Assembly (NCBI RefSeq): GCF_015207105.1
Contig: NZ_JADEXO010000002.1
Coordinates: 62,001-126,000, forward strand
Source of the DNA: a cf. Phormidesmis sp. LEGE 11477
Lineage (GTDB): Bacteria > Cyanobacteriota > Cyanobacteriia > Phormidesmidales > Phormidesmidaceae
Direction: 5' to 3'
Length of the DNA stretch: 64,000 nucleotides
In this document: in pieces, positions 1-8,998 of the stretch
Numbering within the stretch: the first letter of the stretch is position 1
Layout of the letters: each line of letters opens with the position of its first letter
Notes under the pieces: model-generated
Seen by the model: only the letters and a program-made list of their open reading frames with translations
Told to the model about the DNA's origin: nothing
The model's database searches: none
Made by a program: the position numbers and the translations under genes

Positions 1-53
1 CTGTTGCGAGATTGAATCTTCTGTTCGTCTGTGTACAATATCGAATTAGTCAC
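1..53 (-). CDS. Start of an unidentified gene, continuing past the left edge
   Basis: A GTG codon at 53-51 on the minus strand is followed by 17 open codons to the window edge (MTNSILYTDEQKIQSRN). A textbook Shine-Dalgarno AGGAG lies at 64-60, six bases before the GTG, and this is the main reason for calling it a gene. The downstream part lies outside the window, so no function can be given. It is co-directional with the pyruvyl transferase gene 168 bases upstream and could belong to the same surface-polysaccharide region, which is only an inference from position. Confidence 0.45.
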   Translation of the reverse strand, partial: MTNSILYTDEQKIQSRN

Positions 54-221
54 TTTTGTCTCCTGATTTTCTAATGCCGACACGTAAGTTTTATTCTTTA
101 GTAATAGATACCTCGCCCAGACAAAAGCTGTAGTTTAACCATCTGGCAAAGCCTATAGGCTTCTACTAAATTTCATAGTCTTTTTCAGGAACTCAAAATC
201 TCTAGGTCGACGAAAACTACG

Positions 222-1361
222 CTACGAGAACATATTTTTCAAAATAGGTGTAAATTCGCTCATTCTCTCTTTATACTTTGCCAAACCAATATGTAGCTTG
301 TCACACGAAGCAGGCAAGTCAGACAAAGTTTTATTGACTATCGGCCAAACTTTATCGCTGTTGAATTCTGACAAGGGTATGGATGAATGACCTTGTTCGA
401 GCTCATCCATAAATCCTTTCACTTTAGAATCGTATTCTGCTGCAATGATTGGGACACCTAGTCCGCTAGCAAGAATCAGTGAATGCAGTCTCATTCCTAT
501 TACTAGATCCAAGGAAGCTATAGTAGATTTCAGATCCTCTAGGGAGTCAAAATACCGATGGACCTTACAGTGATTCGCATATTTGCTGTATCGAATCGCT
601 TCGAGAGCACAGACGTAGTCATCATCTACTGGATGAAAAGACTCTTTATATGTCCGAAACGGAAGGAAATGTATCTCTGCATCGTAGGTGTCAACTATTA
701 AATCGATAATCTGAGCTATCTCTCGGTATACTGACTCTTCTTTAACTAAGTCAGTGGATAATCCTCTCCCTTGAAGATGTCTAACTGAGATGCCGATATG
801 CATTGACCGACTACCATCATATACTCTTCTTGTAGGTGGCGTTGTTATATCAGATAGGGCCAGATCACTCATTACGTGAATCCGACTGTCAACGCCTATC
901 TCTTTGAGTTTGAGTTTAGAACTGTTATCTCTAACTGCTATCAGGTCAACATTATTCAGAGCCTTGCGAATTAGCCGTTTAGTTTCTGGTCTCCAAACCT
1001 CTCCTACACTTACGCCTAAGACCATCGTGCGGCACTTTAACATTTGAGCCTTTTGCAGAGGATCCAGCCAGGTTCTTGCAATCGGCTTTTTAACACTATC
1101 GCGTAGTAGATCCCCACCACCGAGAACAAAGTACTTGTTCTTTAGCAGGCTAAGCCAAAACCTTTTGCTCTTTGGATAGATAGCAGAAACGTGAAATCGG
1201 CGTTCTGTATCTACCGGATTGCGAGAAACCACAGTAAACTCTAGATCTTCTCTACAGCTCACGAAGAGCTTGAGCATTCCAGCTAGCATGGCTTCATCGC
1301 CAAGGTTGAAGTTCCCATAGAAACCACAGATTGTTACCCCACGCATGTTTGATATCTTCAT
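222..1361 (-). CDS. Polysaccharide pyruvyl transferase family protein
   Basis: The protein of about 379 residues opens with GFYGNFNLGDEAMLAGML, the family N-terminal motif (a glycine-rich turn followed by NLGDEA). It continues with FVLGGGDLLRD near residue 75, and the C-terminal half has IGMRLHSLILASGLGVPIIA, the conserved helix-strand unit of the WcaK/CsaB family. Members transfer pyruvate from phosphoenolpyruvate to sugars of exopolysaccharide or cell-wall polymers as a ketal. A TTG three bases upstream also opens the frame, but the ATG at 1361 is preferred; a weak AAGG lies about 14 bases before it. The specific acceptor sugar cannot be read from sequence. The gene looks intact, and its neighbours to the left are cut off by the window edge. 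Confidence 0.85.
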   Translation of the reverse strand: MKISNMRGVTICGFYGNFNLGDEAMLAGMLKLFVSCREDLEFTVVSRNPVDTERRFHVSAIYPKSKRFWLSLLKNKYFVLGGGDLLRDSVKKPIARTWLDPLQKAQMLKCRTMVLGVSVGEVWRPETKRLIRKALNNVDLIAVRDNSSKLKLKEIGVDSRIHVMSDLALSDITTPPTRRVYDGSRSMHIGISVRHLQGRGLSTDLVKEESVYREIAQIIDLIVDTYDAEIHFLPFRTYKESFHPVDDDYVCALEAIRYSKYANHCKVHRYFDSLEDLKSTIASLDLVIGMRLHSLILASGLGVPIIAAEYDSKVKGFMDELEQGHSSIPLSEFNSDKVWPIVNKTLSDLPASCDKLHIGLAKYKERMSEFTPILKNMFS

Positions 1362-1364
1362 CAA

Positions 1365-2350
1365 GTTTTTGCACCTTCTGCTTTTACTAGCCTGGCTTGA
1401 CTAGTATGTTTTCACCAGTAGCATTCAAATGATTTAGAACATTGTGAGTTCGTTTCCTGTCAGCTTATTTTCTGTCAATTATGAAAAGCGGAGCTTCCTA
1501 GCAAAACGACCGTACCTAATCTGAATAGTAGCTCCTTCCCGATAGTGACACAGGACAAAGTTACAACATTTGCTTTGAGCAAGCATTGCGGTCGATGCTA
1601 GCGGCTTTCAAGGTATTGCCTTCAGTCTTCTGGTGACGAGCTCCTTACAAACTCTCAAAGAACAGTGGTTCGATGATTCAATAAGTAAACTGTATAGATT
1701 CTCAGGCTGACGGATTCTCAGGCTAACAGATTCTCAGGCTAACAGATCTTCAGACGTCGGCATACCTTCGTCGATAATTGTACCTCCTAGCCCGCAGAGG
1801 AAATGTTTTCGTTGATACGCATGTTGCAAGATAGCTGACTATTCTACAAGCTCTATTCACATAGAACTTCCCGTAGTTTTCTGCTTATCTTTTATTTGAC
1901 TGAATTTCGGTACCTCGATAGGATTGTTGATTCTCGCCTCTAACAATGTTTCATTGAAGTCTTGCCACCCATGCTCAAATCTACCAACGCTCAAACTTGA
2001 TCGGACAGATCTAGCCTTTTCATCCATCTACAGAGATTTTTTCTCTTTTTGAAAGTTCGGTGGTGGGGCTGATAGAAGAGCAAGGTTAGACATTCCCTAT
2101 CTCGGGAGGCATTCCCTAGCGCCATACGACGACGCGGGGTTCTACCGCTAGCGCCAAGCCCTTCACACTACTGAGCTGACACAAAGGCGATGACTGCGCT
2201 ACGACTAGACGCGATCGCCTCTGATCACCTGTATCTGCTCGCCTGTACCGAAGCAAAAGCCAAAATCCGAGAAGTTGACACTAAAACCACGAAAAATCAT
2301 CAAATTCAGTGGATACTATAAGACTGGAACTTAATAGAAGCGAATAGGGA
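1365..2350. other. Gene-poor intergenic region of about 1 kb
   Basis: No convincing gene is visible. The region holds a 16-bp tandem repeat (see 1697-1752) and, near 2090-2160, repeated short words (CATTCCCT twice, CTAGCGCCA twice). A 43-codon open frame starts at ATG 2190 and ends at 2321 on the plus strand; its only purine-rich leader (AAAGG) sits too close to the ATG, so it is not called. The region separates the minus-strand polysaccharide gene from plus-strand pepA and must contain both promoters. I could not assign -35/-10 boxes with confidence. Confidence 0.6.
1697..1752. repeat. 16-bp direct tandem repeat, three copies plus partial
   Basis: The unit GATTCTCAGGCTAACA appears at 1713-1728 and 1729-1744. 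A slightly different copy (ending TGACG) lies at 1697-1712, and a degraded fourth (GATCTTCAG) starts at 1745. It lies in non-coding DNA between two divergent genes and is unlike other repeats of the window in sequence. Confidence 0.9.
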
Positions 2351-3826
2351 ATGGATTTTATAGCCTCAGGTAAATCTTGTTTGGAATGGCAGGGAGATTG
2401 TTTGGTCGTTGGGCTACTAGAAGAATCGCTGCCTTTGACTGGCGTCCTATCAGACCTGAACGATCAAGTCGGCGGCTTGCTGCAAATGCTGATCGAAGAA
2501 GAAGCCTTCAAAGGAAAAGCAGGCTCAACTGCCGTTACCCGACTCGGCCCTGATTCAGATATTAAGAAGATGGGTGTTGTTGGCTTGGGCAGCTCTGATT
2601 CTATGGGATTAGAAAGCCTCAGAAAAGGCGCGGCTACAGCCGCCCGCCTCGCTCAAAAAGCCAAGTGTCCTGTCTTGGGCATGAGCTTTCCGGTTTGGAA
2701 CAACAATCCTACCTTGACTGCACAAGCCCTAGCTGAAGGCGCAACGCTGGCGTTAAATCAAGACAATCGCTTCAAATCTGAGCTAGAGACCGAAAAGACA
2801 GCACTATCAGCCATTCATCTACTCTCGTTTGAAGGGCAAGAGCCAGCCATAACAGCGGCTCAGACCGTTTGTGACGGCGTGATCTTAGCTAGAGAGCTCG
2901 TCTCCGCCCCGCCCAACGTCGTCACCCCCGAAAAGCTAGCTGACACTGCCGCTGAAATTGCGCGCGATCACGGCCTTCAGCTAGAGATTCTAGAGCGCGC
3001 AGACTGTGAGGCTTTGGGCATGGGCGCATATCTAGGCGTAGCCCAAGCCTCCGACTTGCCACCTAAGTTCATTCACCTTACCTATGCGCCCGAAAACCCC
3101 AAGCGCAAGCTCGCTATCATCGGCAAGGGACTCACGTTTGACTCGGGCGGGTTGAACCTAAAGCCTAGCGGCTCGGGCATTGAGATGATGAAAATCGACA
3201 TGGGTGGCGCGGCGGCTGTACTAGGAGCGGCCAAGGCGATCGCACAGCTCAAACCCGACGTCGAAGTTCACTTTATCAGCGCCGCCGCCGAAAATATGGT
3301 CAGCGGCCATGCCATGCGCCCCGGTGATATCTTGACCGCCGGTAATGGTAAAACCATCGAAGTCAACAACACCGACGCCGAAGGCCGCTTGACCCTGGCT
3401 GATGCGCTAGTCTTCGCGGACAAGCTCGGGGTCGATGCCATGATCGATCTAGCCACCCTCACTGGCGCTTGCATCGTGGCCCTCGGCGATGACATTGCAG
3501 CGCTCTTTAGCCCCAATGAGCAGCTCGCTCAATCGCTATCTGCTGCCGCTGATCTCTCTGGCGAGAAGCTGTGGCGGATGCCAATGGAAGAGAAATATTT
3601 TGAAGGGCTAAAATCTGTTGTCGCGGATATGAAAAACACTGGGCCAAGAGCAGGCGGATCAATCACAGCAGCGCTCTTCTTAAAGCAGTTTGTCAAAGAG
3701 ACGCCGTGGGCGCACATTGATCTAGCCGGCCCCGTTTGGACTGATAAAGAAGAGGGATACAACAGCGCCGGAGCGACCGGATACGGCGTGCGAATGCTCG
3801 TGCAGTGGATACAGGGAGAAAATTAG
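2351..3826 (+). CDS. pepA: Leucyl aminopeptidase (cytosol aminopeptidase, M17)
   Basis: The protein has 491 residues, the normal length for M17 aminopeptidases, which are hexameric two-metal enzymes removing N-terminal residues from peptides in the cytosol. The family signature [14 protein letters not shown] is present with the catalytic Arg at residue 346. The metal-binding [15 protein letters not shown] carries the conserved Lys at about residue 259. [11 protein letters not shown] and the late [12 protein letters not shown] blocks are also in place. The N-terminal third is the variable macro-like regulatory domain. The ATG at 2351 is supported by GAATAGGGA just upstream. Its stop codon overlaps the stop of the convergent zinc-ribbon gene by four bases. 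The gene appears intact and single-standing. Confidence 0.95.
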   Translation: MDFIASGKSCLEWQGDCLVVGLLEESLPLTGVLSDLNDQVGGLLQMLIEEEAFKGKAGSTAVTRLGPDSDIKKMGVVGLGSSDSMGLESLRKGAATAARLAQKAKCPVLGMSFPVWNNNPTLTAQALAEGATLALNQDNRFKSELETEKTALSAIHLLSFEGQEPAITAAQTVCDGVILARELVSAPPNVVTPEKLADTAAEIARDHGLQLEILERADCEALGMGAYLGVAQASDLPPKFIHLTYAPENPKRKLAIIGKGLTFDSGGLNLKPSGSGIEMMKIDMGGAAAVLGAAKAIAQLKPDVEVHFISAAAENMVSGHAMRPGDILTAGNGKTIEVNNTDAEGRLTLADALVFADKLGVDAMIDLATLTGACIVALGDDIAALFSPNEQLAQSLSAAADLSGEKLWRMPMEEKYFEGLKSVVADMKNTGPRAGGSITAALFLKQFVKETPWAHIDLAGPVWTDKEEGYNSAGATGYGVRMLVQWIQGEN

Positions 3827-4041
3827 TTCAAAGCGACTTCGCGCTGCTTAGAGACGGCTTCTAGATTGGCAGGTTTAGAAGCTCGTCTCTTAGCGCGGAC
3901 GGTCTGCTTTAGGAGCGGAATGTCCTGGCGGCAAGAAGGGCAATACCAGCTCAGCTCGCGCTGCCGAAAATGCCTCAGCAGTCTGTCGCTGCAGATGGTG
4001 CATCGATTGAGCGATCGCGGATTGTCTTTGGAGTAAGCCAT
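3823..4041 (-). CDS. Small zinc-ribbon protein, function unknown
   Basis: This is a 72-residue protein with two CxxC pairs (CTIC near residue 15 and CPSC near residue 34), separated by a basic stretch, followed by a Lys/Arg-rich tail. The layout is that of a small treble-clef or zinc-ribbon nucleic-acid-binding protein. The opening [17 protein letters not shown] resembles hypothetical proteins I recall from other cyanobacteria. The frame stays open 16 codons further upstream (to 4089), but the inner ATG gives the conserved start and is preferred. The gene converges on pepA with a four-base overlap of stop codons, so the two transcripts are antisense at their ends. What it binds is unknown. 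Confidence 0.65.
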   Translation of the reverse strand: MAYSKDNPRSLNRCTICSDRLLRHFRQRELSWYCPSCRQDIPLLKQTVRAKRRASKPANLEAVSKQREVALN

Positions 4042-4487
4042 AAGATATTGCTCTTTTATTAAACTGGTTTTCAAAGTGTATGAGCGCAAGCGTCGCTGTG
4101 TCCTCTGATACCAGAGATGACTAACCCATATCTATCTGAGCCTTTAGGAACAGATTCAGACTGTCATCATCTTTACGACTTTGCTACCTCAGACGTTTTC
4201 AACTTGTGCAACCTTCACCGCTATCAAGCAGCTCTGTATATCCGCTAAGTGCGAACCGCTATATGAAAGCGGATCATTAAAACTATACAAAGGTTCTAAG
4301 TGATAGCCTCTAAAAACATTGTTACAGTTAGGATAGCGAGGATGCCGAGTCAACGTGTGGTAGGAAATTACTGAAGTTAAAGTAGGGAATCGCTACCTAG
4401 CTACCCTTAGCTGGCCAGTTCCAACGAGCCAACTTAGCGCTTAGCCAGTCAGTACCTAGCCAGCTCAGCACCCAGTCGGTTCGATAC
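4042..4487. other. Intergenic region between zinc-ribbon gene and glpK
   Basis: About 450 bases without a gene that I can support. It contains the presumed promoter of the minus-strand zinc-ribbon gene and the 3' flank of glpK. A short stem CCGCT...AGCGG lies near 4256-4275. The last 60 bases are the degenerate repeat described separately. Confidence 0.5.
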
Positions 4488-4500
4488 TTAGTCGATCCAG
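4425..4500. repeat. Degenerate tandem repeat running through the glpK stop codon
   Basis: Read on the minus strand from the last glpK codons, the words CTGGATCGACTAAG, CGACTGGGTGCTGAG, CTGGCTAGGTACTGA and CTGGCTAAGCGCTAAG follow one another with a period of about 16 bases. The units share CTGG..G.CTAAG. The first unit contains the glpK stop codon, so the 3' end of the gene seems to have been copied into the flank and then diverged. Confidence 0.55.
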
Positions 4501-5975
4501 TTCTTGGCCCTTTCTACCGCCTTTTGCCAGGTAACAAAGTCGGCTTGCGCTTTTTCAGCATTTTCCGATGGCTCGAAAACGCGATCGATCTGACGGTTAT
4601 TGACTAGCGTGTGATAGTCATCCCACAAGCCGACGGCCAGACCTGCGGCAAAGGCAGCGCCCTGAGCAGTCGCATCGAGTACAGCAGGCCGTTCTACTGG
4701 AATGCCTAACACATCAGCCTGATACTGCATCAGAAAGTCGTTCTGGCAGGCACCGCCATCTACCTTAAGCTGCTTGATCGGCGTGCCAGCATCTTGATTA
4801 ACGGCTTCGACTACTTCTCTCGCCTGATTTGCGATCGCCTCCAACACCGCCCGCACCATATGCGCCTTCGAGGCCCCTCGGGTGATTCCTAAGAACGCAC
4901 CCCGCGCTCCCATATCCCAGTGCGGTGCCCCTAGTCCGCTTAGGGCGGGCACAAAATACACGCCGCCATTGTCCTCGACTTGAGTCGCCAGATCAGCCGT
5001 CTCAGCCGCATCGTCAATGATTTTCAGCCCGTCTCGTAGCCACTGAACACAAGCACCCGCTGTGAACATGCTGCCTTCTAGCGCGTAGCCTAAATCGTAG
5101 TCGTCACCGTCTGGTTTGGCCGTTGTCCAGGCGACCGTAGACAGTAGTTGATTTTGCGATCGCTCTCTTTTTTCGCCAGTACTCGCGACCAAAAAGCAGC
5201 CAGTGCCATAAGTACATTTGAGCAGACCAGGGCGATCGCACCCATGAGCAAACAGCGCCGACTGCTGATCGCCAAAGATTGCCGCGATCGGCACCTCTAC
5301 CCCTAGCAGATCTGGATCGGTATGGCCAAAGATCCCCTGACTGGGCTTAATCTCCGGCAGAATCTGAGCAGGAATATCGAACAGCTTTAGCATCGAATCA
5401 TCCCACTGCTGAGCGTCCAAATTCATCAGCATGGTGCGACTAGCGTTGCTATGGTCCGTCGCATGCACCTTGCCGCCCGTCAGATTCCACAGCGCCCAGC
5501 TATCCACCGTACCCGCTAGCACATTATCTAGATCGACATCGCCCAATTGATCTAGCAGCCAGTTGATCTTAGTCGCCGAAAAATACGCATCCAAAAACAG
5601 CCCCGTCTTTTCATAGATCTCTTTGCGCGAAGGCTCTATCTTTTTACAAAAGTCTGCCGTCCGTCGATCTTGCCAAACGATCGCCTTGTGCAGCGGTTTA
5701 CCCGTCGTTTTATCCCACAGCAAACAGGTTTCTCTTTGCACCGTCAGCCCAATCGCCGCCAGCTCTTTGGCTTCGATGCCAGCATCTTTTAGCGCTGCGC
5801 CCATCGCCCATTTCACCGCCTCCCAGATCTCGGTAGCATCGTGCTCTACCCAGCCAGGCTGCGGGTAGTACTGCGTCAGCTCTCGGTAGGCTTGGCCGAC
5901 AATATCGCCGGATTTGTCGAAGATGATGGCGCGGTTGCCAGTGGTGCCGAGATCGAGAGAGAGAATATGAGGCAT
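4488..5975 (-). CDS. glpK: Glycerol kinase
   Basis: The protein has 495 residues, full length for GlpK of the FGGY sugar-kinase family. It phosphorylates glycerol with ATP to glycerol-3-phosphate in the cytosol. The N-terminal phosphate loop is DLGTTGNRAI. The glycerol-binding region TVQRETCLLWDK follows near residue 80, then GDQQSALFAHG (catalytic Asp region) near residue 245. The adenosine motif with GALSGLGAPHWD-type sequence and the C-terminal KVDGGACQNDFLMQ are intact. E. coli GlpK has GTTSSRA in the first motif; the GN here is a modest variant. The VOC-family gene lies 79 bases upstream on the same strand, with a 24-bp direct repeat between them, so the two may share a transcript. Confidence 0.94.
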   Translation of the reverse strand: MPHILSLDLGTTGNRAIIFDKSGDIVGQAYRELTQYYPQPGWVEHDATEIWEAVKWAMGAALKDAGIEAKELAAIGLTVQRETCLLWDKTTGKPLHKAIVWQDRRTADFCKKIEPSRKEIYEKTGLFLDAYFSATKINWLLDQLGDVDLDNVLAGTVDSWALWNLTGGKVHATDHSNASRTMLMNLDAQQWDDSMLKLFDIPAQILPEIKPSQGIFGHTDPDLLGVEVPIAAIFGDQQSALFAHGCDRPGLLKCTYGTGCFLVASTGEKRERSQNQLLSTVAWTTAKPDGDDYDLGYALEGSMFTAGACVQWLRDGLKIIDDAAETADLATQVEDNGGVYFVPALSGLGAPHWDMGARGAFLGITRGASKAHMVRAVLEAIANQAREVVEAVNQDAGTPIKQLKVDGGACQNDFLMQYQADVLGIPVERPAVLDATAQGAAFAAGLAVGLWDDYHTLVNNRQIDRVFEPSENAEKAQADFVTWQKAVERAKNWID

Positions 5976-5994
5976 GGGCAGAAGGGGATTAGAA

Positions 5995-6042
5995 GGTGGC
6001 TGAGCAGAGTCGAAGCTAGGTAGCTGAGCAGAGTCGAAGCTG
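5995..6042. repeat. 24-bp direct repeat carrying the CTGAGCAGAGTCGAAG element
   Basis: Two copies sit side by side at 5995-6018 and 6019-6042, differing at two positions, each containing CTGAGCAGAGTCGAAGCT. They lie between the VOC gene and the glpK start on the minus strand, 20 bases before the glpK ATG. The same core, as CTGAGCGGAGTCGAAG, is present inside menE at 61767-61784. Being so close to the glpK start it may affect translation, which is not shown. Confidence 0.85.
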
Positions 6043-6054
6043 GGTGATAGGGAG

Positions 6055-6453
6055 CTACATCATGGCTTCAAACAGGCCGATGAGGTTGCCTGCCGGGTCT
6101 CTGAAGTAGGCAACTTTGAGAGAAAATTCGTTGTTTTGCGTTGGCGGCTCATCGAATTTGACATCGGCTCGGCGAAGCTCGTGATAGATATCGTCTAGGT
6201 TGTGAACATTGAGGATAAGGCCAACTTTGTCCTGTGCATTTTCGGCTGCAGCGCGATCGCTAGTCCGCAGAATTTCAGCCATTTCGCGCCGACGAAACAG
6301 CGAAATCCATACATTCTCAGTGATTTCAAATTCGGCGTAGCCTTTTTCAACTTGCAGTGTGCGCGGCTTAAATTTGAGGACGTCTTTATAGAACTGAGCG
6401 CAGGCGGCAACATCATCGACAAATAGACGGGTATGAGCGGTTCGAACTTCCAT
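6055..6453 (-). CDS. VOC (glyoxalase/bleomycin-resistance) family protein
   Basis: This is a single-domain protein of 132 residues. It opens with HTRLFVDDVAACAQFYKDVL, the beta-alpha start of a vicinal-oxygen-chelate module, and closes with VAYFRDPAGNLIGLFE, the standard second half, where the Glu near the C-terminus is the usual metal ligand. VOC proteins are dioxygenases, isomerases or drug-binding proteins that work as dimers, and the substrate cannot be deduced. It is upstream of glpK on the same strand, but no biochemical link to glycerol is implied. The start ATG at 6453 matches the family start, since the VOC fold begins only a few residues in. Confidence 0.85.
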   Translation of the reverse strand: MEVRTAHTRLFVDDVAACAQFYKDVLKFKPRTLQVEKGYAEFEITENVWISLFRRREMAEILRTSDRAAAENAQDKVGLILNVHNLDDIYHELRRADVKFDEPPTQNNEFSLKVAYFRDPAGNLIGLFEAMM

Positions 6454-6705
6454 GTCGCTTGAGCTTTTTCTTCAAAGGGTGCCTTGATTATTTCTTGATT
6501 CTGAGACGCTAAGAGGCTGAGTTTGAGGAACTTAATATAGACCGCCCCATCGCCGCCGCGAAAACCCACTACGAAAACTCAATCTGCTTGATATATCAGA
6601 ATTCGGCCAAACGGCAACTGTAGAGCCTCTTAATCGTATGCATTGAAACAGTTGCTATAGCCGGGTCATCTCAAGCTTAAATCAAACTCAAAATGCTTTT
6701 TCCTT

Positions 6706-7155
6706 ATGCCTAATACCAACTCTCATGAGTTAGCTCAGCGCCCAGCCACAGACGCTGTGTCTGCTTCTATATCGGCCCGACCGCCAGCGGTGATTGTGCT
6801 GCTGTCGGTTCTCTACTGCACGTTTTTCTTAGTGATGCTGGCAGCCGCATACACCGGAGATCTGCCAGTCGCTGAGCTTTCAAAGATCAATAACTTCGAC
6901 AAAATTGGCCACGTCATCTTGTACTTTATCCCTACGTACTTGGGTCATCGACTGTGCCGAGGAAAGCATGTTAGGCGGGCCATCCCTGTATTTCCTAGCC
7001 TGTTTGCGCTTTTCACGATTGCTGAAGAGTTGGTTCAGGGGCTGTCGCCAAACCGAACGCTAGACGCGGGAGATATGGTGTGTAGCTTAGTAGGGGTTGC
7101 CATGGGCTATTGGCTAGCGCAGCGGCAGTTGAAGCGAAGCGTGGATGGGCGTTAG
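6706..7155 (+). CDS. VanZ-like membrane protein
   Basis: The 149-residue protein has a Pro/Ala-rich, probably cytoplasmic N-terminus of about 28 residues and then four hydrophobic segments. Family features are FDKIGHVILYFIPTYLGHRL in the middle and EELVQGLSPNRTLDAGDMVCSLVG near the C-terminus. The latter corresponds to the VanZ motif E..Q.....R...D...N..G, with Cys-Ser in place of the usual Asn. VanZ was named for teicoplanin resistance in enterococci; the many stand-alone homologues in cyanobacteria have no defined role. It is a single gene 121 bases upstream of the TPR gene, both on the plus strand. Confidence 0.75.
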   Translation: MPNTNSHELAQRPATDAVSASISARPPAVIVLLSVLYCTFFLVMLAAAYTGDLPVAELSKINNFDKIGHVILYFIPTYLGHRLCRGKHVRRAIPVFPSLFALFTIAEELVQGLSPNRTLDAGDMVCSLVGVAMGYWLAQRQLKRSVDGR

Positions 7156-7276
7156 GGGCAACGAATAGTAAGCTTGCAGCGTAACTAAGACGATACAGCT
7201 ACGAATGAAGTCCATGCCGATGATCTAGTATCTAGTACAGCTTCTAATTCATGAAAGGCTGGGGAGTATTGCTAAA

Positions 7277-8296
7277 GTGAACCGGCGCTACCAACAGTTA
7301 CTAGCTCAGTTTGCCGAGGCGCGTAGGGCGGGCACGGCTGATGTAGATTTGCTGACAGCTTATTTACTGCCTGCTTTGGAAAGTTTGGCTGAGGATGGCG
7401 AACAAGAATTACTACAAACATTGCTCATAGAATTTGAAGGACTGCTAGGGTCGCTGCAGCTCAGTGAAGCGCCGGAACTAGAGAGTGCAGTCAGCCGACT
7501 AGCCCGTTTGTATGATGAGCAAGGGCGTTATGACGAAGCGGAACCGCTGTATGTGCGATCGCTCGAACTTAGAAAAGCGGCATTAGGCGATCGCCATCTA
7601 TCCACCGCCAACAGTCTGGATAACTTGGCAAAACTGTATTGGTTGACGGGTCGCTATGAAGAAGCCGAACCGCTATATCTAGAGGCGTTGGTCATCCGTC
7701 AAACGGCATTAGGCGATCGCCATCTAGATACCGCCAACAGTCTAAATAACCTGGCATTACTGTACTGTTTGATAGGTCGCTATGAAGCAGCCGAACCGCT
7801 ATATCTAGAGGCGTTGGTCATCCGTAGAACGGCGTTAGGCGATCGCCATCTAGACACCGCTAATAGTTTGGGCAGCTTGGCAGGACTGTATCTATCGATG
7901 GGTCGCTATGAGAAAGCCGAACCGTTGTATCTAGAAGAGTTAACTATCTACAAAACAGAATTAGGCGATCGCCATCCATCCACCAACAACAGTCTAAATA
8001 ACTTGGTAGAACTGTACCTGTCGGCGGGTCGCCATGAAGAGGCTGAACTGTTGTATCTAGAGGCGTTGGCTGTCTGCAAATTGGAACTAGGCGATCGCCA
8101 TCTAGAGACCGCTAACCGGCTGCTGAGCTTAGCGGTGTTTTACTACAACACTCAGCGTTACCAGCTCGCTCTAGACTATATTCACCAAGCCTTAAATATC
8201 TACGTTCCGACACTAGGCACAGATCATATCGAGGTTCAAGCCGCTAATAGCTGGCTAAAATCCATTCGGCAGGCAATCGACCAGTCCCCCGATTGA
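7277..8296 (+). CDS. Kinesin-light-chain type tetratricopeptide repeat protein
   Basis: The protein has 339 residues and begins with GTG at 7277, preceded ten bases upstream by GGGGAG. After a helical N-terminal region (about 1-85) it contains six 42-residue TPR units of the type GRYEEAEPLYLEAL....ALGDRH..TANSLNNLA, the TPR_10/TPR_12 class. Such repeats form superhelical protein-protein binding surfaces. There is no enzymatic domain, signal peptide or membrane segment. The LGDRH block of five successive repeats is encoded by a HIP1 octamer, giving sites exactly 126 bp apart (7587, 7713, 7839, 7965, 8091). The last unit is divergent and caps the array. The partner is unknown. Confidence 0.85.
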   Translation: MNRRYQQLLAQFAEARRAGTADVDLLTAYLLPALESLAEDGEQELLQTLLIEFEGLLGSLQLSEAPELESAVSRLARLYDEQGRYDEAEPLYVRSLELRKAALGDRHLSTANSLDNLAKLYWLTGRYEEAEPLYLEALVIRQTALGDRHLDTANSLNNLALLYCLIGRYEAAEPLYLEALVIRRTALGDRHLDTANSLGSLAGLYLSMGRYEKAEPLYLEELTIYKTELGDRHPSTNNSLNNLVELYLSAGRHEEAELLYLEALAVCKLELGDRHLETANRLLSLAVFYYNTQRYQLALDYIHQALNIYVPTLGTDHIEVQAANSWLKSIRQAIDQSPD

Positions 8297-8642
8297 TAGG
8301 TGCTTGAAAGACTTCTGTCGTGAGATTAGCAGATCCACAACTCACCTGTGCTGCATTGCCAAAACAACAATCACTTGACGCAGTTCCAGAATCCGCCTAT
8401 CTTCAATAGCTAAGGCTGTGACATTTCGCACAGTCCCACCTCAGAACTCAACTGACTAAAGCACGATACGGCAGGTGTTGGTAGCACCCACCGCATCGCT
8501 AGCTCCCAAACTGAGTACAGCAGTCTGGCAGCTAAGGCACAATGTACCTTAGCGACCCCGATTTGCATACACGTGATGGAGTCGCCGAGGTCTTTTGAGT
8601 TCTGGTTTCCTACCCACATACACACATCGGAGACCAGATCTC
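8297..8642. other. Intergenic region with a short hairpin
   Basis: About 345 bases with no supported gene. A 7-bp inverted repeat GCTAAGG/CCTTAGC with a nine-base loop lies at 8531-8553. It is not followed by a T-run, so it is not a convincing terminator. The open frame of the next small protein extends into this region (to 8595), but the inner ATG at 8643 looks better. Confidence 0.5.
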
Positions 8643-8888
8643 ATGTTTATTTCCCCACAGGGCGCTGATGCGTCCACAGCGTCCACTGCCGCTAAGTCTG
8701 CGCTGACGCCCACTGCCGAACCCTTGCGGCACATGCTCTTTGGCAGTCCTAATGCCGTCCGTACCACCATCCAAACCCTGCATAAGCGCGGCTATGCTGA
8801 GCCGAATGATTGGAGTAAGCCTGTTGCTACGGGTAAGCCAAATGAAGTCATGACTATATTGACCAAGCGGGTGCGGCTAGAGCGTTAA
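8643..8888 (+). CDS. Small conserved cyanobacterial protein of unknown function
   Basis: This is an 81-residue protein whose C-terminal part, from MLFGSPNAVRTTIQTLHKRG through YAEPNDWSKP to VMTILTKRVRLER, resembles a short cyanobacterial family I recall. The N-terminal 30 residues (Ala/Ser/Thr-rich) are probably not conserved. The start could therefore be ATG 8643, or the internal Met in MLFGSPN at about residue 31. There is no signal peptide or membrane segment. The basic C-terminus and lack of cysteines say little about function. It stands alone between the TPR gene and an inverted repeat. Confidence 0.6.
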   Translation: MFISPQGADASTASTAAKSALTPTAEPLRHMLFGSPNAVRTTIQTLHKRGYAEPNDWSKPVATGKPNEVMTILTKRVRLER

Positions 8889-8909
8889 CCGACAGAGTGC
8901 GGGTTGCTA

Positions 8910-8958
8910 GCGGTTCCTAGATATACGCTCCAAGAAAAGCTGTTCCTATGGGAACCGC
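8910..8958. repeat. Inverted repeat GCGGTTCC ... GGAACCGC
   Basis: A perfect 8-bp stem (8910-8917 with 8951-8958) encloses 33 bases, 21 bases after the stop of the small protein gene. The right arm sits in CCTATGGGAACCGC, which is similar to the GGTTCCCACAGGGAACC palindrome near 19804-19820, so it may be a dispersed palindromic element rather than a terminator. No U-tract follows. Confidence 0.5.
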
Positions 8959-8998
8959 GCCAAGTAACAAATGCTATGGAAGCATTCAAAGGCGCTGA

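Noticed and set aside
1697-1752. CRISPR array
   Set aside because: Units are directly adjacent without spacers, only three copies, and no cas gene is present.
2190-2321. 43-codon frame before pepA
   Set aside because: No suitable RBS spacing, no family resemblance; likely random.
8531-8553. Hairpin GCTAAGG/CCTTAGC as a terminator
   Set aside because: No T-run follows it and it lies more than 200 bases from the preceding stop.
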